NCBI GenBank assembly: GCA_034440635.1
Contig: JAOTON010000337.1
Location: 62,001-126,000, forward strand
Source: Lepas anatifera
Taxonomy: Eukaryota > Arthropoda > Thecostraca > Lepadidae
DNA: 64,000 bases
Reading direction: 5' to 3'
In this document: positions 11,566 through 22,764 of the stretch, piece by piece
Numbering within the stretch: the stretch's first letter is position 1
Layout of the letters: each line of letters opens with the position of its first letter
Position numbers and translations under genes: made by a program
Notes under the pieces: generated by a model
What the model was told of the DNA's origin: nothing
The model's database searches: none
The model's input: only the letters and a program-made list of their open reading frames with translations

Positions 11566-12890
11566 TTGTTGTTGGCGTCTGTCCGTCCTGAGAATTGATG
11601 TCAAAGCTCTGGAATTTTGTAGGGTGATAGCCCTTCTGCTCCAGACACCCAAACTGAAGCCCCGAGTCGAAATCCAAAATAGTTTTTGAGAAATTTTGGC
11701 TCAAACTTTTTCTGTTTTTATATTTTTCTAATTTTTACTTCTTAACCTACGAACTTGAAACTTATGTCCTTTTCGAAAGATAACAAGGGCCAGCTAGGGA
11801 AAACGAATTGAGCTGATCCGACAATATTTATTGCGCGAAAACGCGGCTTTTCTCATGCGAGCAAAAAACCTGCTAAAAGTTGATGGCCGACTTGTGCGCT
11901 CGAAATGTCAGAAGACAGGCCTCAGTTAGCTGAAAGGCAGTTACCTAGGGGTAGCTAGGAAAATTTTGTAGTGCTTAGGCATAGTTTTGAGTGCAAAACG
12001 CAAAATTTTGACCTACTTTTTACAGTTCTTCCGGAAGACTGAATTTTGGTTCATTTCATTTCAACGTTAATATCTCACAATCTAATTGACCGATTTGAGT
12101 TTTCATTTCAAATAATGAAAGAACATTGCTTCCGCCTGATAATATTTGGAGATGGAAGTTGTGAATGTGAAATTCTTTGTTTTATAGGCATAAATAGAAA
12201 TTGAGTCAAAAAACTTTTTATTTGCATCTTCCTGGTTCCAAGCTCATGTCACTCACAAACTCAGAACTGACATGGCTGAAGAGGAAAGTTACTTGCGGTC
12301 ATTTCGCTCACTTATACTACCCACCTATCTCTAATGGCTTTCGAGTAATTAGTCCAAAATATATTACAAGATGCTAAAGTTCTCGGACCACCTTTGCTTC
12401 TCACCATGGTTTCAAGTCCTTAAAATGGATGGAAGTGGAAGTAATTTGGCATGAAGCTAGCTTACGATCCTAGCTCGACGATACAACTAATTTCAGCCCA
12501 AAAGAATGTTTGGTTCGTCTTCTAGAAGCACCTTTATATCGTGCCTTTTCGGGACAAGCACAGCACCCGGCGCCAGCGGCCCGGCATATTCGGCGGAGTT
12601 GTACTAGCCAGTGACCTCCTGACGGGTCACAGCTGTTCAGCTAGTGGGAGGATGAGTAGTGTGGCACGGTGGTCTAGTGGTTAGAGGCCCTGTCTCTTGA
12701 TCAGGTAGGTCCGGTTCGAATCCGGTGGTGACCACGTACTCTTTATTGGTTATTTCAAAGAAAAGAATGATAAAACTGACTTGCAGGCTTATGAAGAGAT
12801 ACATTAAGAACGAAATATGGTTTGCTTTCGGCACATTGTCATGCGGCTCTCCTGCGCCGGTGGGGCGTTAGCCCAGGCCGCAGGCCGAGG
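11566..12890. repeat. 1.32-kb direct tandem repeat, unit 2
   Basis: This is the second unit of the tandem pair, and its boundary with unit 1 at 11565/11566 is exact. It ends CCGAGG at 12890, where sequence shared with unit 1 stops. It carries the better-preserved tRNA-like segment at 12661-12735. Confidence 0.95.
12661..12735 (+). repeat. tRNA-like segment, unit 2, with canonical B box
   Basis: This copy has a canonical B box (GGTTCGAATCC) and A-box-like GGTCTAGTGG. The loop CTCTTGA in an anticodon-like arm (CCTGT/TCAGG) would place CTT in the anticodon position, that is, lysine-like. The acceptor arms (GTGGCAC and GTGACCAC) pair only in part. Its partner at 11336 has CTATTGA in that loop, so the anticodon is not conserved. 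Most likely it is a polymerase III head of a SINE-like repeat. Confidence 0.5.
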
Positions 12891-12931
12891 TTTAACTTTG
12901 GATCTTCTCGGTTTTCGTTTGATTATATTAA

Positions 12932-14164
12932 AGGGAGATACGCGAAAAACATTTATTGGCTAGATCAAAAGGTCACAAAAAGGTGTTTCTGAAGTCCTAT
13001 TCTCATTTTAGTGAATTCGGCCTGCAAATGCCTTAAAATTGCTCTTAAAGGGAATGTGGCACTTTGGTCGAATCCTGGAATTTAGTGTTATTAGGCGTAC
13101 TTTTAATCAAAAATAATGAAACCACTCACGATTTCTCTGAAAAATGTACAATAAGCTCAATATTTGGTTTTTAAAAATACTCCTCTAGAAAAAGAAATCA
13201 ATATCAACCTGTGGATGATGTCACGATCTGGCAACCACTACCATACTTGAAACGCTTCAAGGGCTTCGATTGGCTGATGCTCATCGTGACGTCAGCATAT
13301 TTCGTCACACCAGTAGCTCACAACAATGGCCGCCGGCGACGGGGGGCTGAGGGGGGCTGGTGTCAGGTAGGTTTTAGCTTTTTTTCTACGGAAATATCGA
13401 GTTCCAAGACAAATGATATATGGAGTACCGGGTTTTCCGACCTGCTTTACAACGTGGCTATCTCAGTTAAAATCTCGTTGTGAAGGTGCCACATTCCCTT
13501 TAAAATCAACATTTCTAGACGACTTTACCGGTACACCTCTTATCGATGTAAATGACTTACCCCCGGCTAAGGCTATCCAATTCTCTAAAAAAAACCGGTC
13601 CTATTTTTCTTAAGAAGTGATTTGAAAGTTTAAAACTATTAAATAGAAAGTTATTTAAAAAAAGCTACAGCCAAAAATAATGTCAAAACAAAAGTATAGG
13701 ACGTTTAAGAAATCACAATTGACCAATCAGAACGTACAGCCACCTAATAGGGGTTCACGTGACCTTTCTGACGCAAAAGCTTTGTCATCCTGGGGCTGAA
13801 GCAGAAGACGACTCAAGACCCGAGTACGAAACGCCTGAAGACTTGAGTAATGGTGTTGTTTCCGTTTCTAGGACAAACTAATTCATTTCGTATTGTTTAA
13901 AGGCTTTGTAAAATTAATTCAAATACAAATACAGTAGAACAAACATTTTTATTACAAAAACATTACTTTTCAACTTTTAATAGTTTTCGAAAAGTAAGTG
14001 ATGGGTGAAGGTTTCAGCATTTTATCGGAACTGTTAACCTATATCGATAATAAGTGAGTGGCCTCCAAAAATTTTGCCGAAGGTACGAAAATAATTGACA
14101 GTTTCGTAATCAGGATTTTTCAAATAGCAAGAAACCACAATCATATTTTTTCGCGTATGTTCCT
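12932..14164. mobile_element. K-type TTAA element, 1233 bp, non-autonomous
   Basis: TTAA flanks lie at 12928-12931 and 14165-14168. The terminal inverted repeats AGGGAGATACGCGAAAAA and TTTTTTCGCGTATGTTCCT match over about 20 bases with few differences. A second K-type element (13049-13499) is inserted inside. The right end recurs at 1-134. No transposase is encoded. TTAA targets with AGGG-type ends are known from Kolobok-like and piggyBac-like elements; the superfamily is not assigned. Confidence 0.88.
13049..13499. mobile_element. K-type TTAA MITE, 451 bp, nested
   Basis: It is flanked by TTAA at 13045-13048 and 13500-13503. The ends are AGGGAATGTGGCAC and GTGCCACATTCCCT, a perfect 14-bp inverted repeat. 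Its interior matches the 325-bp element at 23061-23385 (shared ATGTACAATAAGCTCAATAT and TCTGGCAACCACTACCATA). It is non-coding. Confidence 0.93.
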
Positions 14165-14248
14165 TTAAAACGAATTCCAAGAAACGAAGACGAAAACGAA
14201 GCCCAATAGAATTGATATGGGAGTGTGCTCCAGACCCCATATGATACC

Positions 14249-16135
14249 CTGAGTTGTGCGACTCACAAGTCAGAGCCGGATTTTAACTCAAATTCCGACT
14301 CATTCGACTCTGAGTTGAGTTGAGGTGAGTTGAGTCGAAAAATTAGACAAGTGAGTTGAGTTGAGCTGAGTCTGTTCACAACAAGTCAATGAGTTGAGAT
14401 GAGTTGTTAGACAGCGAGTCAAATGAGTTGACGAAAAAAGTTAGTTCAACAGGTAAACATAATGTCTAGTAAAAGTGCTTGAAGTTGCCTACATTTCGCA
14501 AATCTCTTTTAACCTCCTTTAAACACCTTTTCCCTCCAGCGTTTCAATTGTTGAAATCAAAGTTTCAATTTGTTTCAATATATCAATAATTATATGGTTC
14601 AATTGCTTATTTTACAAGCCCATCCAGTCTGAGGAAATCCCTAGTCACAAATAATACATATACTCGAGAAATTAAACAGGTTCCTATCACTGTCCTTGTC
14701 TTAAACATTTGAAATGGTGGAACGCACTACAAAATATCTTTCAAATCCCTCAAAAACTTCTCATCTTCAATATTCAACATTACTTCTTTACTCCAGACAC
14801 TCCAACAACACGAGTCATCGTTGTCACTGATTGTTGTCGTCAGTGGTCGTCGAATAGTGTGGGCCATTCATTTCTTTGAAGAACAAATTTAAGTACGTAT
14901 AGGTTCAAGGTTAATTATCCTCAAGTCAAATAGTGTAAACATCACGTGGTAATTCATAAAGCCATACTAATATTTGTATACCTACATTCCATATTGTTTC
15001 TTTTGTCCTAAATGCGCCGTCTGCCGCTGCTCTTTTCATTTTGCCTATTAAAAGCAGATACTGCTATTAGCATAAAAAAGTTGGACACTCCATTGGACAG
15101 AAATTTTGAGAGGCCTTGATAGCAAGAATCAGAGGAATTATTTCATGTTACTGGTTTTGTCTGATCAGAGACCCTCCCTTCGCGTCCGTGTTTTATTTGG
15201 AAAGCTATACATTAGCAATTTTCTATGAAATCATGCTCCAAATCCAATTTTGAAGACCGATAGGTATGTACTGTATTGGAGGTTCCCAAGCTTAAAATTG
15301 GATTGGGCTTAGAATATGAATATATCTAAATCCAACTCATTAATGGAATTTCCATTTCTTTTGTCCTTTGTCATATATGGTATACTTTTTCTTAGGGTTT
15401 GCTGTAGTTCTGTTGCAATTGCAACTAGGTAGTAGGTACTCTAGTAATTATTGCTTACGTTTTGATTAAACTCATGGCATAGTAATATTTCAATATTTCA
15501 TCTAGAAAAATAACCTGCATCGTTCCTTATCAGAAAAAAGCAATACCTATACCGTCCCTACAAATTCAGTTTATATCATGCTTTTAGCTTGAACCTTTTT
15601 TGACAGTATGGAGGCTCAATTTGTGCCTGTGTTGGTGTAACCTTAGCCCTTTTAGGTTCCTTTCCATTCCATTTACATAGTTTAATATGCAATGCTCCTT
15701 TTAGAAATAATTGCAACATGTTGTGGTCTGTTTTTTGGGCAGGGACAGTCTGGAAGACTTAAAAAGTTTGCCATAGTTGCTGGTTAATTGTTAACCAATG
15801 TTTGAATGCCAATTAATTTTACTTCTATTAATATTCTGTTTTGTGTCAGACTTTCTGAATAGCTTGTTTTTTGCTGGTTTATTGATTTATTTCTTATTTT
15901 TAATATTATTCATATCTTTATCATTTATTTATTTTATTTTGAAAATGAGTCAAAGTTTGAGTTGAGTTGAGTCGTGAGTTGAGTCAGAGTTGAGTCGGAT
16001 AAATTTAGCCTTGAGTTGGAGTTGAGTTGACTCACTGAACTCTTGATCATGAGTTGAGTCGGAGTTGAGTCAACCGCTCTCAGCACTTGAGTTGAGTTGA
16101 GTCGACTCAAGAAAATTCCGAAACGCACAACTCTA
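14249..16135. mobile_element. hAT-type DNA transposon, non-autonomous, 1.89 kb
   Basis: A perfect 8-bp target duplication, ATGATACC, lies at 14241-14248 and 16136-16143. The ends CTGAGTTGTGCG and CGCACAACTCTA form an inverted repeat of the hAT YAGAGTTG type. Both subterminal zones (14280-14440 and 15940-16115) are packed with GAGTTGAGTC-like repeats, as expected of transposase-binding sites. The 1.4-kb middle is AT-rich with no ORF and no transposase. A 180-bp zone with the same GAGTC motif recurs at 33115-33295. Confidence 0.92.
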
Positions 16136-16199
16136 ATGATACCTTTACCTATTCCCATATAATACCTGATGCCCATGGTCCTACTCATGCAACCGTTCA

Positions 16200-16660
16200 C
16201 TTACCGTTCCCTAGCACTTTAGAAGGGTCCGAAACCACCACTTGGGGAAACCTCGAAAGCAGCACTCGTCCAGAAATCAATATTTTGATCCCCCCGAAAC
16301 CAGGGACCCTGAGATCGTCTCCTGGAACCTCCTGGAACTTACATCCGGAAGATCCTGAGACTAACTCTCGGGAGGGATGGGGGCTGAGACTTACTCTGGG
16401 AGGCCACCTGATCTAAACTCTAGGGGGCCTAAGACTAACTCCCAGCCGCCCTTAGACAGACACTCGTGTGACTCCCTGAGACTGAATCGCGGGATGTCCC
16501 TTAGACCAGCATTAGGGGAACTTCTGAAGCTAACCATCGGAGCTCCTGAGATTAATTCTCGAGGGTGGGAATTTGAGACGATCAGACGATCACCCGGCTG
16601 TACCCCTAAGACATACTCTCTGAAGGCCGCTGAGGCCGATTCTCGTGGGCTGTCTGATAA
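16200..16660. repeat. Degenerate minisatellite, about 36-bp unit
   Basis: The motif CCTGAGACTAACTCTCGGGA and variants (CTAAGACTAACTCCC, CTGAGATTAATTCTCGAG) recur about a dozen times at spacings of about 35-40 bases. The 101- and 110-codon open frames over this zone are side effects of the repeat. Confidence 0.7.
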
Positions 16661-16827
16661 GATAATGATATTCCGCGTATAATATGGGCCAACTGGGGAG
16701 AGTTTTCGGACCCCAAGGACCACCCCTTGCTACGTCACTGCTCAAGATTACTTGAAAAAGAAGTAGCCATCAACATGCATGTAATGTGATTAGGGTCGCA
16801 TTTTATGAGCGTTGGATCTCTTAATAA

Positions 16828-16905
16828 TAATTGTTGGGGTTTAACAACACACCAACTGCCAGGGTCATACCACGTCACCGAGTGATGGGTCTCAGCTGAC
16901 GTTTT
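16828..16905 (-). mobile_element. SINE tail fragment with (TTA)n
   Basis: AATAATAAT is followed by TGTTGGGGTTTAACAACACACC and AACTGCCAGGGTCATACC. This matches the 3' half of the SINE at 33661-33846, in the same minus orientation. The tRNA-like head is not found, so this is a partial or old copy. Confidence 0.6.
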
Positions 16906-17955
16906 GGCATGTTCCATTGAATTGATAAGAAGCTGTCACATCCTGGTAATGCGCTGGGAGGGTGCACCTAAGCCGCAAGATGCGAACTTAATTTAACCCC
17001 CCCTCCCCCCAATGTGCCTCCGATCCACATTCGCACTGCGGGTGAGGGAGGTGGTTATATAATCCCTCCGATATTGGCTGCTGCGAGAGATTGCAAAACA
17101 AGTCTACTGATAATCCTGGATAACTAATCAATAAACTATGTCAGACGCTTTTTGGATCTGGTCAGTTTTGAGGCCATGATAGACCAAAGGAGGTAACATG
17201 TTTTTATCTAGCTCCTGACTGGATTGGGTTAGAGCCAATGCTTATGAATCATTATACTCCTCATGTTACGGCCAATTGAATGACGTGATGACTTGGGTCA
17301 ACATCTAAAAATTACTTGACCTGAGGTCAGGCTACGGTCCCTATTTGATCTTATGCGGTCATTATGCAAGTCTAGTAACTTGCAAGTCCATTGGCCACGT
17401 TGCACTGTTCGATGACGAAAAATAAAGTGTAATAAAGTGAAAAAGTCTATCAACTGGTAATGACAGTGCAAACACGACTTCATCAAGCTGGGAGAAGAGA
17501 ATTTGAATGGGGAGCCATCGACCTTCCAGGTAGTGCCGAGGGTCGACGGGGGATGGGCAAGTGCCCTTTCCCATCGCTTGGATCCGCCCTTGCATGAAAA
17601 TAAAAGCTCTATTCACATTACTTGTGAGGCTATTGATCGGAGTTTGAAAGCATATTTCAGTAGTCCCTGATAACCCCTTACATGACTCATGTCGGAACAT
17701 TCAACTTCGTCCTGGCGAAGTCGCCTATGATAAAGCAATTTTGAGAAGAAGAAGTCATTTTAAGCCACCTCTGCAGGGATATAGCCATTTGTGGAAATTT
17801 TCAGTTATCATCCGTGCATTTTCATCGGAAAAAGGTTATGAACCGTATCTGTTTTTAGGTCATCAGTATAAATATCCAGCTGCCAAAACGTATATTTTTA
17901 ATAGCTCTGTGATGAAATTTGAATCTCTCATCAAAACCTTCAGAATTTGTGAAGG
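16906..17955. other. Unrecognised stretch
   Basis: AT-rich, with a pyrimidine run at 16997-17010 and a lone hAT-like end (CTTGGATCCGCCCTTG) at about 17575-17590 whose partner was not located. No gene is seen. Confidence 0.35.
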
Positions 17956-17961
17956 GGTCTT

Positions 17962-18062
17962 GCTGGCGTAGCTGGTTAGTGTGTGTCTCCGGCTTGACCA
18001 CGTGACCGATCGCAGTGAGTAAAGTGTTGCGGGATCGAGCCCAACTAGTGACAGGATTTGGC
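17962..18062 (+). mobile_element. tRNA-derived SINE head, diverged
   Basis: The A-box-like GGCGTAGCTGGTTAGTGTG and B-box-like GGGATCGAGCCC are about 70 bases apart and followed by AACTAGTGAC. They resemble the polymerase III promoter of a tRNA-derived SINE. Downstream lie GCCGAAGCCGAAGCC repeats. No target duplication was established. Confidence 0.45.
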
Positions 18063-19340
18063 GTCATGCCGAAGCCGAAGCCTAAGCCGAAGTCATTCTC
18101 GTTCCCTTCGACGCTGCATAATCTAGAAGTTTAATTTGTGTCGGTAATCCATAATCAAATCGGTACTACATCACTCTCGACACTTTCTGTACCTTTTTCC
18201 CGTCTCTCTCCCATTGTCACTCTTCTGAGGCTTTCTTTTTCTCGGTCTGTGCTGATAAATGATCTCAGATGTATCGTGTGGCGCCTGCCGCCAGACTTGA
18301 ACGCGGACGTTTTAATCTCCTGTGGTGTCTTTTTAAACATACTTGTATTGGTATATGTGTGAATAAATGTCATGGCTACAAACGAAAACATTTCTTGAAG
18401 TAGAGCTGCTTGACTGGATCTGGTGACCTGACCTGAGTGAACCGAGGCCTGCAATTCCGTTAAAAAAATGCGAACGGTCAGAATAAGGTGTGCCAAGTGC
18501 TGTGGCGGTCTGCGCCGCCTTCTATCGTTGGTAATGTCAGAGAAGGGAGAAAAGTGTTTAAATGCCCTCCCCACTGATACGAGGGTTAAAATTGTGAAGA
18601 AACATGTTTTAAATGTGGTGATTTCATGAATGATGTTGAATCAGCTCTGACGCGCTGTGGGACGCCCCGCCGCCGCCGTCACCGGCCGGTTTTTCCGATT
18701 TGGGACAGGCACTCGGAGTGCACTGGTCTCGTCACCATAGTGATGATTCTTCACCAGTGCCTCTTCTAATCCAAATGAGGGTCTCCTCACTTGTAGTTAA
18801 TGCATTATTATGTGTTGTTAATAGTTGATTGAATGAAAAGGGAAGTACTTGCATGTTTCGACTTGAGTGAAGCATCCTGGCACGTCAACAGCATTGTATC
18901 TCTCCATGCAATTCACGTAGAATGTTTTGTACAGTAGCAATAATAATTTATTATACTAACTTCGAATAATTTTGTGGAGCAATTGCTCAGATAGGGCCTT
19001 AAGAAAGACTGGACCTTCTACAAGTATTATTCAACATCTTTAAGAATTGACTTGCCGGAAAAGAGAAGCAATGCATGTTTTGACGGGGCTTACAGAACAC
19101 ACTATTGAATATCGTTTTGGAAACCAAAGGTGGCCATCAGATTTTCACGGTTGTGCTCCGAGTCCTATTGAAACACATACCTATGATTTTTCAAATTGGT
19201 TTAATTGCCTGTCTATTACACATGACATGTGTGCCTGTAGCGGAATTAAGTTGCCAAACAAATTAAAATACGCGACGACGATGTTTATGATACAACGTTT
19301 TTTCTTTATTTGTGTTTAAAATGATCTTGCAAGTCCGCTT
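18063..19340. other. Unrecognised stretch, no gene seen
   Basis: A short CpG-rich patch at 18650-18690 stands out in otherwise AT-rich DNA. Open frames are short and not family-like. Confidence 0.35.
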
Positions 19341-19343
19341 ACA

Positions 19344-19545
19344 TTAAAAAATGTGGTACCTTGGTGCAATTTAAAGCTTGATTGGCCTTAGGACCATGTT
19401 GTACTGAAAACCATAATTTGGCTCTCCCTCTGCTGAAACACGACTAGTAAGCCCAATGTTCTATATCACTGCATTTTTATTTGCTAGAGGTGACAGGTTT
19501 TCACATCAGTGTGATGTGATATTGTGATAATGTTTACTGCTTCCA
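19344..19545. mobile_element. Diverged K-type element fragment
   Basis: TTAA, then AAAATGTGGTACC, GGTGCAATTT, CTCTGCTGAA and CATCAGTGTGATGTGATAT occur in the same order as in the fragments at 34602 and 55481. Only the left end is recognisable. Confidence 0.45.
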
Positions 19546-20599
19546 TGAGCCAGCTCATTTGCGTCTGAAATAAATATGAAAAATGAAATAATTTTAACCA
19601 AAGGGTTATTACGGAGCGGGCGCGCAATGCCCACAAGGTCTCTCCCTACATATGGATGCAATTTCACATATAAGCGACACGGCCCGGCCCGACAAGTCAC
19701 GCTAACGAAACTGTATATCTCCGAAAGGGTGCAACATACCTTGACGGGGAATTGGCCATGCTATGGCCTTAGCGATTTAATTACTGACTGTACAGATCAG
19801 GGTGGACAGGGTACTAGCGAAGGTCTGGCACTAAAGCAGGGGCATGTCAAATCATCAAGTTTCCGCCAATTATTACGTCATAACTCGGTTTTTGCTGATC
19901 TGAATAGGCCCAAACATAGTGTTCAAGGAGCAAACATGCTGTGGGTTAAGAGGCGAAGGTAAATTTCATCCTAAGTCAAAACGCTCGCGCAGGTGCACGA
20001 GAATGGATAAAACAGATTTCACCCCCAGATTTAAATTCAGAAATTATGAATCCCATGGTTATGAAACTTATAACATATATTTGAGCTGATCTAAGAACAA
20101 GTTTTTGTCTTTAACAGCAAAATTTCTTTATTCCATCAATTTGTCTCTTTTGTTTTTAGGTTACTCACGCACGCACAACATTAAAATCATGTAAACAGGG
20201 TTAAATAAAAACATCGTTAAAAAGACAAAGCATACCTCACAAACACCACTCGCTCAGCGTACCTGATCCCGCTCTCCTATTATATAGTTTTCAAGGGCAC
20301 GGCAAAAAAAGCGGAACTGGTAAAACACTCAGCTCCTCAGGCAACTCATTATAAAGGGAGGCCCCCTGGAGCTGAACCTACGTTGGCCCATTCCAGTACG
20401 ATACTCAATGAATACTGAATTACGCTGAACATCTAATCTAATGCGCTTCCTTCCTCATATTTCCATATCCGAAACCGCGGCCACATGGCAAAGGTATTCA
20501 ACCCACCCTTATATAACCATTAAATGTGGACTTTCTCCACTGGCATTTCCAATGGTGAAAATCCCATGGTTACTTACCAGACGCCAGGTTTGAACTGCA
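19546..20599. other. Unrecognised stretch, no gene seen
   Basis: A 128-codon plus-strand frame (19576-19962) crosses a locally GC-richer zone but shows no recognised motif. No RNA or element boundary is identified. Confidence 0.35.
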
Positions 20600-20770
20600 C
20601 GTTAGCAACAACGCGAGCCCCAGGGTCAGAGGTCAGGTGCATCGCGCGGTAAATGCCCCCAGGCTCCCAGTGACTGAGCAGGGGAGCGGGAGGGGAGGGG
20701 CAGCTGGCGTGCGCGGAGCATGCGTGGGACAGGCTGCCTGCGGAGTCGCACCTTTCTCGGCCTATCGGCT
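20600..20770. promoter_or_regulatory. CpG/GC-rich island with DR1-type receptor site
   Basis: A GC-rich patch has G-runs (GGGGAGCGGGAGGGG) and a perfect DR1 arrangement, GGGTCAGAGGTCA, at 20623-20635. DR1 is the classical binding layout of RXR heterodimers and HNF4-type nuclear receptors. Unlike the GGTCA arrays of the TTAA elements, this site lies outside any recognised transposon. Direction and target gene are unknown. Confidence 0.3.
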
Positions 20771-20800
20771 GTAATCAGTGTTCTATGTAGCAACACCTTA
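20745..20800 (+). ncRNA. U2 snRNA 5'-end-like fragment (probable pseudogene)
   Basis: GTCGCACCTTTCTCGGCC, TATCGGCT, AATCAGTGT and CTATGTAG follow the order and spacing of the 5' end of U2 snRNA (stem-loop I TTCTCGGCC..TTGGCT and the following ATCA.GTGT..TAT). The branch-site pairing region and the rest of U2 are not recognisable. A truncated U2-derived sequence or a chance resemblance are both possible. Confidence 0.2.
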
Positions 20801-22225
20801 ATGCAGATTAACAGCAGGGTGGGCACTGGTGCCAACTCCCCCCCCCCCGCCCGTTGGGTATATATGACTAATTATGTAATACCCGTTTGCCCAAGATCTC
20901 ACTTTCACCAATTCTTCAGCATGTTTACGGGATGTATTTGTTCTAAAAAATACTTTTTACTATGTGTACCTAGGTATATTTTGTGGATAGAAAATAATCA
21001 AATCCATCTATTTCTGAGCCATTGTTTTTCTCCGATGAAACAATTTTTTAGATGCTAGTATCCCACAGGACCTAATTCTCACTTGCATGCATAACCCTAC
21101 TTTGAGCCTAATACAAGCTCTTTATAAGGGTAATGGCACTGGTCCATTCTTTCTCCGTCAATCTGAGGTTTACAATGGAAACAGGAAATGAGCAAATTGC
21201 AAAGTTTGGCTTGCCAACTTTCAGAATATTCGTGGATTAAGTGCTTGTGGTTCATGCCGGGGAGGTTACTGACTTCGGAAAACTTACGATAGTCCTCTTT
21301 TATAGCAAAAGTGGCATCCAGACCCTCTGTAATTGAAACATACCGCAAATTACTAGCAGTTTGGTCATATCGAGCTGGAAACTTCTGCACTTGACCACTG
21401 TCAGGATGACAGTGGTTAAAAGCTTTAAAACAACCTAGTGATTCCAAGCTAGTGAGGGTCTTATCATTTGTAAACACAATGGCTCCTTCAAAAATTCATA
21501 AAATCGACAAAATTCCTCCGGCAGTTCATTGGAAACTCATTACATTTCGGGGTTCGGCACAAAGTTTAGCAGTTGAATTCTAAGGTAAGACTGTAACTGG
21601 CTGGATAATGAGTGATGCATTAATAAGAAACCACATAATGTTGACTAGCGGAGATTGAAGGCCTTAAAAGGTAGTTAAATCTGTCAAATTTCTCCTGGTG
21701 CTTGGTCGTGAGCTGATAATCGCAGCCTTGGATGCTCGAGTAATCAGGTCTCGAAATCGTGAAAACCGGATTACTGTTGGGAAAATTAAACTAATATGAC
21801 TAAAATGTCCTCCGACATTGAGGTGCTTGGACAAGTATGAATAAGTATTTGCTCAACAGTCCCCCTTTTTAAAAGAAAATTGATTAATGGGTAGAGATCG
21901 TGCGCCTGCACTGTGCATTTCATGTTACGTTCACGATGTATTAGTTTTAGCGCATGAAAACCGTAGGAGTAGTGCAGTTCATACCTATTACCAAGTGCAG
22001 TTCATATTACCACTCACGTACCTGCAACAACGCTTCGAGCTTAACATGTTTCACTATCTAAATTCTTACAACGTTTGTGCAATAACACCGGATGCGAGGT
22101 TACAACTCGTCGAGAAATCGTAGCTGACTCATATTGTATTGCAAGACCAAATGGCACATTTGGTACAATCTCTGCGACTTAAAAGGCTCAACTCTACCTA
22201 ATATATCTTCCGAGAGTAAGGCCGT
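20801..22225. other. Unrecognised stretch with one notable minus-strand frame
   Basis: A 126-codon frame on the minus strand (21097-21477) has ordinary composition. Its last third (about 21100-21215), CNLLISCFHCKPQIDGER, matches the plus-strand frame NLFISCFHCKPQTDGKR at about 27660-27720 and its copy at about 48556-48620. Most base differences change the amino acid, so shared repeat ancestry is more likely than a selected protein. No domain is recognised and the rest is non-coding. Confidence 0.35.
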
Positions 22226-22233
22226 ACCCCAGT

Positions 22234-22435
22234 CATTGGTGGATCCAGGAACAGCTTTTGAAGGGGCCATACACAATTTTGGGGAGCTAAATTGAGAAAA
22301 ATCGCGAAACCGCACCTTTTTCAAGAATAAAAACACAGCTAAAATTTGGTTCTTTTAGGGGAGCAAATTGATACTGTTTTAGGCTTTGGAGGAGGCCACG
22401 GCTCCTTTGGCCCCTCTCCCTTGGATCCGCCAGTG
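22234..22435. mobile_element. hAT-type MITE, 202 bp
   Basis: A perfect 8-bp target duplication, ACCCCAGT, lies at 22226-22233 and 22436-22443. The ends CATTGGTGGATCCAGG and CTTGGATCCGCCAGTG form an imperfect inverted repeat. It is non-coding. A second related end (CAGTGGCGGATACAAGG) starts inside the right duplication at about 22442. Confidence 0.93.
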
Positions 22436-22559
22436 ACCCCAGTGGCGGATACAAGGGGAAGGGGCTACGATGGCTCAAGCTTCCCCTGTTAAAATGGGGT
22501 TTCTTCTGTATTTTTGTAGCGTAATGATCCGCCAAAATTATTTTTTATCTAAACATATC

Positions 22560-22764
22560 CGTCTGCACGTTCGCTTGTGAGCGTGCCATCCACTGGGTGC
22601 AGGGCCACGGCGGGTACGCCGGCCGCTGATTGGCCCGGCTCGCTTCGCCCGGTGCCGGAGGCGTGGTCACGTGACTCGGCGGAGAGCCAGCTGGGCTGGG
22701 TCGGGGCGGCGGGCAGCATTCCCTCTGAATCTCTCACGGCCCGAGGCTTCCCTCCTTTCCGCAG
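22560..22764 (+). promoter_or_regulatory. CpG-rich promoter-like module with possible first exon
   Basis: The order of elements is promoter-like: an inverted CCAAT box (ATTGG, 22629-22633), a palindromic E-box GTCACGTGAC (22666-22675), a GC box (GGGGCGGCGGG, about 22700) and a 5' splice-site match CAG|GTGAAA at 22764/22765. GTCACGTGAC is the full palindrome bound by USF/TFE-type bHLH-ZIP factors. The 63-codon open frame over it looks like a GC-content artefact. The gene served is unknown. Confidence 0.38.

Noticed and set aside
12661..12735. A functional tRNA-Lys gene
   Set aside because: The acceptor stem pairs poorly, the anticodon loop differs in the sister copy, and the segment is embedded in a longer repeat unit.
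16377..16723. Opposed 101- and 110-codon frames
   Set aside because: They overlap the degenerate 36-bp minisatellite and match no family.
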